Positions 1 through 6,852 of a stretch of DNA of 6,858 nt are shown here, piece after piece (positions within the stretch are counted from its first letter, which is position 1; every line of letters begins with the position of its first letter). The stretch is taken from assembly GCA_947378615.1 (NCBI GenBank), contig CANCKV010000175.1, positions 1 through 6,858 of the forward strand, in the 5' to 3' direction. This DNA is from Chitinophagaceae bacterium (GTDB taxonomy: Bacteria; Bacteroidota; Bacteroidia; Chitinophagales; Chitinophagaceae). The notes below the pieces were generated by a model. It made no database searches, had not been told where the DNA came from, and saw nothing but the letters and a program-made list of their open reading frames with translations. The position numbers and the translations under genes were made by a program.

Positions 1-1
1 T

Positions 2-3000
2 TCTCTTAGTACAAGTGGTACAGGTACTTTAAAAACCCAATCCACAAGTACAACTCCAATACCCTCTGTGACTTACACTTTTAATGTGGAATATAACAAT
101 GCAACCGGAAGTCAAAGTGTTATTGGAACTACGTATGGAGGGTTGACAATTAGCAATACAAGTGGTAGTAATACTGCCACTACAACATTGACAGTGAATG
201 GCATCCTAAATATTGCAACGAATGCGACACTTGATATGTCCACCTTCCAATTATTAGGTACTATTTCTAATACAGGCTTAGGGTTATTGCAAACTGCTAA
301 TACGACTGTTCCTCCAATTCCGTCGGGATTAACTTGGACTGGCACTGAAAGTTTTACAAGTAATAGTAACCAAACGGTACCTGCCGGTTCCTATAATAAT
401 TTAACCCTTGCAGGAACGAGGACTGGTTCGGGTTCTATTACTTTAATTGCCTCAGGAACAATAAATATTGCAGGGACATTAAACCCTATTGCCACTTTTA
501 GTACAGGTAATTATGTAGTAACAAGCAATACTGTTGTTTTCAATGGTTCATCCGCTCAAGTAATTCCATCTTTTACCTTTAATAATCTAACTATATCAAA
601 CGCAAATTCTTCAATTATTTCAGGCGGAACTGTTACTGTTAATTCTTTATTCACAGTTAATGCAGACTTTATACAAAATGTAAATTCTATAATTAGTGCA
701 AAAGGTGGAGTTACTATCAACTCTGGTAAAACATATATCATACAAGGTACTGCTGTTTCGCCTGCTATAAATTCTCTTAATAGTGTAAATGGGGTTTTAT
801 TAAATGGAAGTTCAAGCACTATAACCAATAACGGTACTTTGACTATCAATGGCTATTTTAAAAATAGTTCCACCACTTCATTTACAGGTAGTTATTCTGT
901 AGCGAACAATGCGGTATATGAAAATGCAATGTCGGGGGGCAATTTGCCAACAGCCACTTGGGCAGCAAACTCATGCTTGTATTTTACGGGTAATGGAACG
1001 ATAGCTTCAAATACAGGTCAGTCTTTTGGTAACGTCATTTGGAATTCTACTACGCAAAGTTCAGGGCTACAAGCAATAAATCCTACAGAGATTAAGGGTA
1101 AATTAGTCGTACTCAATACAAATGGGAAAAATATATATTTGTCAAATAATGCCATCAATGCGGCTAATTCCATTTCAATAGGAAATGGTATTATTGTTGG
1201 TTCGGGTGCAAGCGGGTACTCATTTAATGGTACCACTATCACCACTTCTTCGGCTATTTTTTACCTCAATGAGAACAACACTTATCCTTTATTTCCACCT
1301 ACTATTGCTGTAACAGGTGATGTAACAGTGGGTTCTACATCTGGTACTGCGGAATTCGGTACTTATAGGACTGCTTCGCTATCTCTTACGGGCGATTGGA
1401 ATATTAATGCTGGAGGTACATTTACACAAGCAAATACCACAGTCATTTTTAATGGTTCTACGGCACAAAATATCAATGCAGCCACCACATTTAATGCCTT
1501 AACAATTACAAATACAGGTGCAGGAGTGACCTTAGGTAGTGGTGCGGCTTTGACAGTAAATAGTGATTTGACTCTTTCATCAGGTACATTGGCTGACGGT
1601 GGTAATACGATAACACTTCTAGGAAATATTGCGGGTACAGGTACACATACAGGTTCGGGCAAGATTTCAATGACAGGTGCTACAAAAACAATTTCAGGGG
1701 TTACCCTTGGCAATTTAGAAATCACCTCAAGTGGAACCGTTACTGCTTCTGCGGGTATTACAGTCAATGGAAATCTGACTCTAACTTCTGGAACTTTAGC
1801 TGATGCAGGTTTTGCAATCACAGTAGGAGGGAATCTTGCTGGAACTGCTACACATACTGGTGTAGGCAAGATTTCAATGACTGGTGCTACAAAAACAATT
1901 TCTGGAGCAACATTCAGCAATTTAGAAATTGCTTCTAGTGGAACAATTACTGCAAATGCTTCCCCTTCCATCTTTGGCATATTAACACTTACTTCAGGAA
2001 TATTGTCTGATGGAGGAAATACAATTACTGTTTCAGGCGGCATTGCAGGAACAGGTACGCACACTGGAACAGGTGAAATCAAAATAATTGGTTCGGGTAC
2101 TCGGTCTATCTCTGCCGTAACACTCAAGAATCTTGAAAATGCCTCATCAAGTGGAACAATTAATATTTCAAGTGCTACAATTGATTCGCTTACATTAACT
2201 AGTGGTAGCGTAAGTGGAACTTCTAACATTTCAACTGCCTTAATTTTTAATGGCGGGGGATATGGGATTGGTTTAGGAAATACATTGACACTCTATAATG
2301 GTTCTACAGTTATTAGAAACAGTAGTACTGGAAGTTTGTCTAATAGTAATGGAGTAGTTAAATGGGGTACCTCATCATCCGACTTAATTAATATAACTAT
2401 TAATGCAACGGTAAGTAATAGTGGCGAAATTAGTGGCTCGGAATCGCCTGGCTCAATAGGTACGGTAACTATTGCAAATGGGGTGACTTTTACTTGGACT
2501 TCAGGTAGAAATGTCACAAATCTGGTAAATAATGGCACCTTGTCAATTGCAGGAACATGTTCAATCAAAGGAACGATTACAGGTTCAGGCAGCATCACTT
2601 CCTCTACAGCTTCACTAACATTAAGTGGTGCTACTAATGGAAATAATGGGACTTTAAATTTCACAAATGGAAGTGCCTTAACCAATTTGACTATCAATAA
2701 AACAGGTACAAACGCCTCTGTAACGCTTGGTTCACCTGTAACTCTGTTAGGCAATTTAGCACTGACAGCTGGCAAATTAGATATTGCTTCAAGTTCTTTG
2801 ACTTTGTCAAACGGTAGTACAATCACCCGAACATCGGGTGCAATTACGGCTTCGCCTGTATTCGGTTCAACTGTGAATGTTACTTACAATAGTGCTTCTT
2901 CTACTACTACAAGTTTCGAATTACCTACTAATGCAAGTGTTCTAAGTAATCTTACCGTTTCAAATGGGGGTGGAATTGTCCTTAGTAATGCAGCAACTGT

Positions 3001-6000
3001 TAATGGTGTTTTATCCTTAACAAATGGGAACATAACTCTAGGAAATAATAACCTGATTATGACTTCAGCAGCTTCCATTTCTGGTACGCCGAGTAGTACT
3101 AAATATGTAATAATTAATGGTACAGGAACCTTCACTCGTCAGGGTATTGGAAATGTTGCCTCTTTATTTCCCATTGGAACTGCAACTTCCTACACCCCTT
3201 TGACAATCACGAATACCGTTGATACTTCTAGTATCACTGCATCAGTTTCCAATACTATCACGAATGCACCTTTAGATGCCACAAAAATTGCAAATGTTCA
3301 ATGGACACTGACTGAAAATGTACCTACGACAGCTACTATATTATTTCAATTTAATTCATCGGATAAAGCATCGGCTTATACTGTTGGTTCGAATGATATA
3401 GGAGATTATAAAAGTACAAATGGTTTCTACACTTCTACATCAATTACCACATCAGGAAGTTCACCTATTACGGGTTCTGTCTCAGGTATTGAATTGGGCG
3501 CTTCAGTTGCCAATCCTTTTGTAATTGGCAATAGTGGTGCTGTTGCCTCTCCATTACTACCTACAATTGGTGTTTTCAGTAATGTAAATAAATCCTATGG
3601 TGATGCTACATTCAGTATTACAGCACCTTCTTCAAATAGTTTAGGTGCATTTACTTACTCAAGTAGCAATACTTCAGTGGCAACTATTAGTGGCTCTACG
3701 GTAACAATAGTTGGAGTGGGTGCTACAACTTTAACTGCTAATCAGGCTGCTTATGGTAACTTTTTAACTAGTAATACAACTGCATTGTTGATAGTCAATG
3801 CAATTGCTCCGTCAGCACCTGCTAGTATTACTGCAACTGCTGATAATGCACAAGCCTTTATCATTTACTCTGCTCCTATTAGTAATGGTGGAGCATCTGT
3901 CATCGATTATACTATAAGCGCAATCCCTTCGTCAGGTAGTAATATTGTAAGGACAGGAGTAACTGCTAATCCATATACTTTCACAGGATTGACCAATAAT
4001 ACCACTTATACCTTTACTATTGCTGCACGAAATAATGTAGGAACGGGTGCTACGATTACGTCAAGTGCTGCAACTCCATCTTCAACTACTATTTGGAATG
4101 GTACTTCTTGGAGTGCAGGAACACCCGATGCCACGCAAATAGCAATAATTTCTGGACCTTACACAAGTAGTACGCCTATTACTTGTACCAAATTAACAGT
4201 CAATTCAGGTGTAACTTTTACCAATAATAGTACAATAACAGCTACGAGTTCTCCTGTTACCATCAATGGAACAGTCAGTGGTACTGGAACTGTTATATTA
4301 GCAGGTGCTTCTGCTCAAACAATTACTGGAACAGGGACAGTTAATAATTTGACGTTAAATAATACTGCAGGAGCTTCTGTGACTGGTTCTTTAGGGATTA
4401 CTGGTGAGTTGAATCTTCAATCCGGCACATTTAATACAGGTGGAAATGTTAGTTTGAAATCAACAAGTATTGCTAATAGTGGTATTCTTGGACCAATTAG
4501 TGCAGGTGCTTCTATTAATGGTAACATCACTGTAGAAAGATTTATTCCTAAAGGTTTCCGTGCCTATCGTGATATGAGTGCAAATGGTGTTTACAATCCT
4601 GCAAACACATTATTCAGTACTTGGCAAGAAGGAGGTAGTTATTCGAACAATGGTTATGGAATGTTCATTACAGGAATATTTGATACCACTATAAAACATA
4701 ATTTGGTGGATGCAACTACTGGTATTGACCATTCATTAACAGGTTATGCCTCTGCCTTTTATTATAAAAATGGTTGGGATACCGTTACAAATACTAAGAC
4801 AACTGCTTTGAATCCATTCCAATCTTTCCGAGTGTTGATTAGAGGTGATAGGAGTTTTGATTTGGATACGACTCCTGTGAAGGCAATTGCAGGTCCAAAG
4901 ATTTTAGCCATGCAGAATGCTACAACACTACGTGCAACAGGTCTTCCGATTACAGGCGATGTGACTTTTAGGACATCAGGTATAACAAATGCGGTTACAG
5001 GTGCTGCCTACAACAGTGCTCAATATGGATTGAACAGTGCTCCTACAGGTTATACCTATTTGGCAAATCCATATCCTTGTCCAATTGCTTTTGATAGTAT
5101 TTATAAAAACGCTTCAAATATCAAGGCAAGTTATTACTATCTCGACCCAACTATCGGTTCAACAGGTGCTTATGTTAGTTATAATGATTCAGCAGGTGTC
5201 TCAAGTAAGGGCTCGGTATTAGGCAAATATATTCAAGCAGGGCAAGGGTTCTTGATTGGAAATAATAATTCAAGTGCTCCTGTAGTGGTATTGAAAGAAA
5301 CGTATAAAGCAACAGGTTCAAATGTGAGGACATCTGTTTTTGGAACAGCAAGCCAACAAAAGAGTATGATAGTTATGAATCTGTTGAAACAAAGTGGTAG
5401 TTCTTCAATGAATATGGATGCAGCGGTGGCAGTTTTTGGTAAACAATTTTCTAATGGATTGGGAGGTGAGGATAACACCAAATTTAGTAATTCAAGCGAT
5501 AATCTCTCGATTGTAGAAGGTAAAAATAGTTTGAGCATTGATGGAAGATTGCCTGCAACTGTGAATGATGTTTTAGGAATAGGTCTTGGACAATTGAGTG
5601 GTACACAATATCTGTTATCAATTGATGCAAGTTCTTATAATGGAAATGGACTTACTCCTTATTTGGTAGATGCATTTACTAAGAAGAATACAGCTTTAAA
5701 CATTGGAATCAATACCATTGATTTTACGGTAGATGCAACTATAACAGCAAGTTATCAAAACAGGTTTAGTGTGGTATTTAAGCCAACAACTTTATCAGTA
5801 AATAGTATCATTGCTATTGCTACTACAAATGGAAGTATAGCAACTATTAATTGGAATACAGTGGACGAAAAGTCAGTTGCTAAGTATGAAATAGAGAAAT
5901 CGGATGATGGTAAATCCTTTATTAAGATAGGGGAGGAGGAAGCTAAGAATACTACGACTGCAAGTTATGTTGCTATTGATAAAGTTGAGGTCTTGACAAC

Positions 6001-6346
6001 TACCTACTATCGTATCAAAGCTGTTAGCATAGATGGATCAATTACTTATAGTAATGTAGTAATTCTAACCACTAACCACTTAGCACTAATAACTATTTAT
6101 CCTAATCCTTTAGTGGGCAGGAAATTGACTATTGATTTTAATAAGGTGGTTGCAGGAAAATATGTATTAAGTATAACCAATGTTTTAGGACAAAAGGTGA
6201 CTGAAAGAACTATTATTCATAAAGGAGGAAATGGAACTCATTTCATCAATATTGAGGGTACAATTGTGAAGGGAGTTTATAATATAATAATCAGTTCATT
6301 GGAAAGTAAGCAAACTATTCATCAGATAAAATTGTCAGTACAATAG
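2..6346 (+). CDS. Giant T9SS-secreted beta-strand-repeat surface protein, probable adhesin (5' end outside window)
   Basis: The frame is open from base 2, so the gene enters from the left. The GTG at 68 is an internal valine within a continuous Ser/Thr-rich stretch and should not be taken as the start. The visible part is 2114 residues (numbered from base 2). Residues 1 to about 1000 are short beta-strand repeats rich in Thr, Ser, Gly and Asn, with recurring phrases such as LTLTSGTL, GNITV and FNNLTI. Residues 517-735 contain an exact 69-residue tandem repeat. An FPIG/YTPLTI module (about 1001-1179), an Ig-like domain (1187-1267), a fibronectin III domain (1270-1361), another beta-repeat block (1364-1510), a conserved Bacteroidota module (from 1511), a fibronectin-III-like domain (1931-2024) and a T9SS type A sorting domain (2029-2114) follow. 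I count only four cysteines and no catalytic motif. Known for the family: such proteins cross the outer membrane through T9SS and are anchored or released. Inferred: adhesion, gliding or matrix role. The signal peptide cannot be seen here. Confidence 0.93.
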   Translation, partial: SLSTSGTGTLKTQSTSTTPIPSVTYTFNVEYNNATGSQSVIGTTYGGLTISNTSGSNTATTTLTVNGILNIATNATLDMSTFQLLGTISNTGLGLLQTANTTVPPIPSGLTWTGTESFTSNSNQTVPAGSYNNLTLAGTRTGSGSITLIASGTINIAGTLNPIATFSTGNYVVTSNTVVFNGSSAQVIPSFTFNNLTISNANSSIISGGTVTVNSLFTVNADFIQNVNSIISAKGGVTINSGKTYIIQGTAVSPAINSLNSVNGVLLNGSSSTITNNGTLTINGYFKNSSTTSFTGSYSVANNAVYENAMSGGNLPTATWAANSCLYFTGNGTIASNTGQSFGNVIWNSTTQSSGLQAINPTEIKGKLVVLNTNGKNIYLSNNAINAANSISIGNGIIVGSGASGYSFNGTTITTSSAIFYLNENNTYPLFPPTIAVTGDVTVGSTSGTAEFGTYRTASLSLTGDWNINAGGTFTQANTTVIFNGSTAQNINAATTFNALTITNTGAGVTLGSGAALTVNSDLTLSSGTLADGGNTITLLGNIAGTGTHTGSGKISMTGATKTISGVTLGNLEITSSGTVTASAGITVNGNLTLTSGTLADAGFAITVGGNLAGTATHTGVGKISMTGATKTISGATFSNLEIASSGTITANASPSIFGILTLTSGILSDGGNTITVSGGIAGTGTHTGTGEIKIIGSGTRSISAVTLKNLENASSSGTINISSATIDSLTLTSGSVSGTSNISTALIFNGGGYGIGLGNTLTLYNGSTVIRNSSTGSLSNSNGVVKWGTSSSDLINITINATVSNSGEISGSESPGSIGTVTIANGVTFTWTSGRNVTNLVNNGTLSIAGTCSIKGTITGSGSITSSTASLTLSGATNGNNGTLNFTNGSALTNLTINKTGTNASVTLGSPVTLLGNLALTAGKLDIASSSLTLSNGSTITRTSGAITASPVFGSTVNVTYNSASSTTTSFELPTNASVLSNLTVSNGGGIVLSNAATVNGVLSLTNGNITLGNNNLIMTSAASISGTPSSTKYVIINGTGTFTRQGIGNVASLFPIGTATSYTPLTITNTVDTSSITASVSNTITNAPLDATKIANVQWTLTENVPTTATILFQFNSSDKASAYTVGSNDIGDYKSTNGFYTSTSITTSGSSPITGSVSGIELGASVANPFVIGNSGAVASPLLPTIGVFSNVNKSYGDATFSITAPSSNSLGAFTYSSSNTSVATISGSTVTIVGVGATTLTANQAAYGNFLTSNTTALLIVNAIAPSAPASITATADNAQAFIIYSAPISNGGASVIDYTISAIPSSGSNIVRTGVTANPYTFTGLTNNTTYTFTIAARNNVGTGATITSSAATPSSTTIWNGTSWSAGTPDATQIAIISGPYTSSTPITCTKLTVNSGVTFTNNSTITATSSPVTINGTVSGTGTVILAGASAQTITGTGTVNNLTLNNTAGASVTGSLGITGELNLQSGTFNTGGNVSLKSTSIANSGILGPISAGASINGNITVERFIPKGFRAYRDMSANGVYNPANTLFSTWQEGGSYSNNGYGMFITGIFDTTIKHNLVDATTGIDHSLTGYASAFYYKNGWDTVTNTKTTALNPFQSFRVLIRGDRSFDLDTTPVKAIAGPKILAMQNATTLRATGLPITGDVTFRTSGITNAVTGAAYNSAQYGLNSAPTGYTYLANPYPCPIAFDSIYKNASNIKASYYYLDPTIGSTGAYVSYNDSAGVSSKGSVLGKYIQAGQGFLIGNNNSSAPVVVLKETYKATGSNVRTSVFGTASQQKSMIVMNLLKQSGSSSMNMDAAVAVFGKQFSNGLGGEDNTKFSNSSDNLSIVEGKNSLSIDGRLPATVNDVLGIGLGQLSGTQYLLSIDASSYNGNGLTPYLVDAFTKKNTALNIGINTIDFTVDATITASYQNRFSVVFKPTTLSVNSIIAIATTNGSIATINWNTVDEKSVAKYEIEKSDDGKSFIKIGEEEAKNTTTASYVAIDKVEVLTTTYYRIKAVSIDGSITYSNVVILTTNHLALITIYPNPLVGRKLTIDFNKVVAGKYVLSITNVLGQKVTERTIIHKGGNGTHFINIEGTIVKGVYNIIISSLESKQTIHQIKLSVQ
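1550..2206 (+). repeat. 207-bp (69-codon) tandem repeat inside the giant gene, three full copies plus a partial fourth
   Basis: Equivalent codons fall at 1550, 1757, 1964 and 2171, a spacing of exactly 207 bases each time. Each copy runs through a LTLxSGxLxDxG segment, a GNIAGTGTHTG-like segment, a GKISMTGATKTISG-like segment and a NLExxSSGT segment. Copies 1 and 2 share the 14-residue GKISMTGATKTISG unchanged. Copy 3 has drifted at this place (GEIKIIGSGTRSIS) but keeps the length. Copy 4 keeps only LTLTSG and then diverges. The fixed length without indels suggests each copy is one structural unit of a beta-rich stalk that grew by in-frame duplication; that interpretation is inference. Confidence 0.9.
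3002..3538 (+). other. FPIG/YTPLTI-type module in the giant protein
   Basis: Residues about 1001-1179 read as a beta-strand run (VLSLTNGNITLGNNNLIM) followed by GTGTFTRQG, LFPIGTATSYTPLTITNT and a less repetitive stretch that includes VQWTLTE. In large Bacteroidota repeat proteins a strand repeat followed by a 'FP.G....Y.P' phrase is a familiar unit. It is recognised from memory of the pattern and I cannot attach a domain accession. The boundaries are approximate. It marks the transition from the repeat stalk to the discrete C-terminal domains. Confidence 0.55.
3560..3802 (+). other. Bacterial Ig-like domain in the giant protein
   Basis: Residues 1187-1267 contain KSYGDATFSITAPSSN, then a FTYSSSNTSVATISGSTV segment and VGVGATTLTANQAAYGNF, ending in LLIVNA. 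The phrase 'SSNTSVATISGSTVTIVGVGATTLTA' spread over these residues is the hallmark of BIG2/MBG-type Ig-like beta-sandwich domains of bacterial surface proteins. These act as rigid spacers or binding modules. No binding partner can be inferred. Confidence 0.75.
3809..4084 (+). other. Fibronectin type III domain in the giant protein
   Basis: Residues 1270-1361 begin PSAPASITATADNAQAFI, continue with SAPISNGGASVIDYTISA and finish with YTFTGLTNNTTYTFTIAARN followed by NVGTGA. The proline-rich start, the 'NGGAxVxDYT' central strand and the 'LTNNTTYTFTIAARN' strand are diagnostic of the fibronectin III fold. It directly follows the Ig-like domain with only a few residues between them, as is common in secreted bacterial adhesins. 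Confidence 0.88.
4532..5330 (+). other. Conserved Bacteroidota C-terminal module (VERF...WQEGG...GYG..ITG)
   Basis: Starting at residue 1511 the low-complexity repeats stop and the sequence becomes globular. It contains VERFIPKGFRAYRDMS, then TWQEGGSYSNNGYGMFITG, later SFRVLIRGDRSF, YTYLANPYPCPIAFDSI and KYIQAGQGFLI. The pattern of an 'ERfIPkgfRAyR' strand after the last repeat, a 'WQEG' motif, 'GYG..ITG' and 'NPYP' recurs in many long T9SS cargo proteins. I know no assigned biochemical function. One of the four cysteines is here (NPYPCP). The right boundary is approximate; a further beta-rich segment starting with MIVMNLLKQ (from 5366) leads to the next domain. Confidence 0.65.
5792..6073 (+). 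other. Fibronectin-III-like domain next to the sorting signal
   Basis: Residues 1931-2024 include IATINWNTVDEKSVAKYEIE, KSDDGKSFIKIGEEEA, TYYRIKAVSIDGSITYSNVV. The 'W.T..E..v..yeIEkS.DGksF..ig' followed by 'YYRiKavd.DG...YSnvv' phrase is a very common beta-sandwich placed immediately before T9SS type A sorting domains in Bacteroidota. It probably acts as a linker or spacer near the cleavage and anchoring site; this role is inference. Confidence 0.8.
6086..6343 (+). other. T9SS type A sorting domain (C-terminal secretion signal)
   Basis: The last 86 residues start LITIYPNPLVGRKLTIDF, continue with GKYVLSITNVLGQKVTERTI and end with GVYNIIISS, then KQTIHQIKLSVQ and the stop codon. The YPNP motif, the 'lsItNvlGqkV' strand and the 'GvYnI.I......t.KI.V' end match the type A C-terminal domain recognised by the type IX secretion machinery. 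In known cases it is removed on the cell surface by the PorU sortase or its equivalent. It assigns the protein to the extracellular space or outer surface. Confidence 0.93.
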
Positions 6347-6436
6347 TTATTAGCGGTTGTAGGTTAGTAGAAAAGTTTACTTATTATTAAAAATTAACCA
6401 CAAACAACTAAAAAGAGTGAGAGGCCAATTAGGATA

Positions 6437-6478
6437 CTGCCTGCGTTTGAGTGTTTAGCAGGTGGCGTCTTTGGTTTT
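6437..6478 (+). terminator. Possible weak intrinsic terminator of the giant gene
   Basis: CTGCCTGC (6437-6444) can pair with GCAGGTGG (6458-6465), forming an 8-bp stem with two G-T wobbles around a 13-base loop. A T-rich but interrupted tail (CGTCTTTGGTTTT) follows. It lies about 90 bases after the stop codon, a plausible place for transcription to end. The wobbles, the large loop and the broken T tract make it weak, so termination could instead use the repeat array downstream. Confidence 0.3.
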
Positions 6479-6500
6479 ATCATTGTTCTTTAAAGGTCTT

Positions 6501-6527
6501 TTAAGGGCAAAAAGAGATTTGCCTTAA
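6501..6527. repeat. Strong inverted repeat at the left border of the 42-bp array
   Basis: TTAAGGGCAAA (6501-6511) pairs with TTTGCCTTAA (6518-6527) through ten base pairs with one bulged G, around a six-base loop (6512-6517). The core GCAAA...TTTGC and the GA-rich loop correspond to the hairpin of the 42-bp units to its right, and the register fits the same 42-base phase. It therefore looks like a diverged outermost unit that kept its ability to fold while losing primary sequence identity. Confidence 0.7.
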
Positions 6528-6532
6528 CAAAC

Positions 6533-6719
6533 GTACCGTAGTTGGAGCAAACACGAAGATTTGCTACAATGTCGGTACCGTAGTTGGAGCAAACACGAAG
6601 ATTTGCTGTAATGTCGGTACCGTAGTTAGAGCAAATACGAAGATTTGCTGTAATGTCGGTACCGTAGTTGGGGCAAACACGAAGATTTGCTGCAATGTTG
6701 TTGCCGACATTGGAGCAAA
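6533..6719. repeat. 42-bp tandem palindromic repeat array, four units plus a partial fifth
   Basis: Units start at 6533, 6575, 6617 and 6659, and a half unit runs 6701-6719. Neighbouring units differ at two to five of 42 positions. Each unit carries an inverted repeat, TTGgAGCAAA and TTTGCTaCAA in unit 1, around an eight-base loop (cacgaaga): 6542-6569, 6584-6611, 6626-6653 and 6668-6695. A second dyad is centred on the CGGTACCG at unit junctions (for instance 6573-6580). Unit position 12 pairs with position 35: G-C in unit 1, G-T in unit 2, A-T in unit 3, G-C in unit 4. This suggests selection on, or mechanistic preservation of, a folded nucleic acid. I do not recognise the family; it resembles REP/BIME-type intergenic repeats only in general form. 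Confidence 0.92.
6687..6718. repeat. Near-perfect terminal inverted repeat closing the 42-bp array
   Basis: TTGCTGCAATGT (6687-6698) pairs with ACATTGGAGCAA (6707-6718) at 11 of 12 positions, with one G-G mismatch and an eight-base loop (6699-6706). In the internal junctions the same dyad has a less complete stem around the CGGTACCG centre. The last junction is thus the best-paired one and lies exactly where the repeats end. Confidence 0.75.
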
Positions 6720-6852
6720 TCAATTTTAGCGAGCTAATGGTTCATTGGTAAACATTTGAATGACATTAATAAATGGTAATTGGGTTAGAAACAAAAAACA
6801 TTTTTTTATCCTTTAGTTATTGCTTTTGGTTCTTTTAGAAATAAAAAATGAT

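Noticed and set aside
1363..2229. Long minus-strand open frame (288 codons) opposite the repeat stalk
   Set aside because: It lies wholly antisense to the well-supported giant gene. Its Val/Pro/Ile/Leu-rich product is the mirror of Thr/Gly/Asn codons, with repeats mirroring the 207-bp copies. The same holds for the other minus-strand frames at 112-345, 556-849, 1018-1245, 2293-2826, 2884-3135 and 5233-5538.
5037..5222. Plus-strand 61-codon frame inside the giant gene
   Set aside because: It overlaps the conserved C-terminal module in another frame, has a low-complexity Ile/Gln/Val composition and no sign of independent expression.
6362..6399. GGTTA / TAACC inverted repeat as a terminator just after the stop codon
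   Set aside because: The stem is only five base pairs around a loop of nearly 30 AT-rich bases and has no following T tract.
6533..6719. CRISPR array
   Set aside because: The units are directly adjacent with no unique spacers; the whole 42 bases are repeated, and no cas gene is visible.
6490..6723. Minus-strand 77-residue repeat protein
   Set aside because: Its only start is a TTG, variation between units is mostly amino-acid changing, and the variation is better explained by conserved base pairing in the 42-bp array.
6750..6778. Bacteroidota-type promoter (TAnnTTTG with an upstream TTTG) before the possible gene at 6853
   Set aside because: AACATTTG near 6750 and TAATTGGG near 6776 are only partial matches and neither has a good partner box at the expected spacing, so I cannot support a promoter.
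6793..6807. A6-CA-T7 dyad as a terminator or promoter element
   Set aside because: A two-base loop cannot close and there is no GC-containing stem; it is most likely simple AT-rich intergenic sequence.
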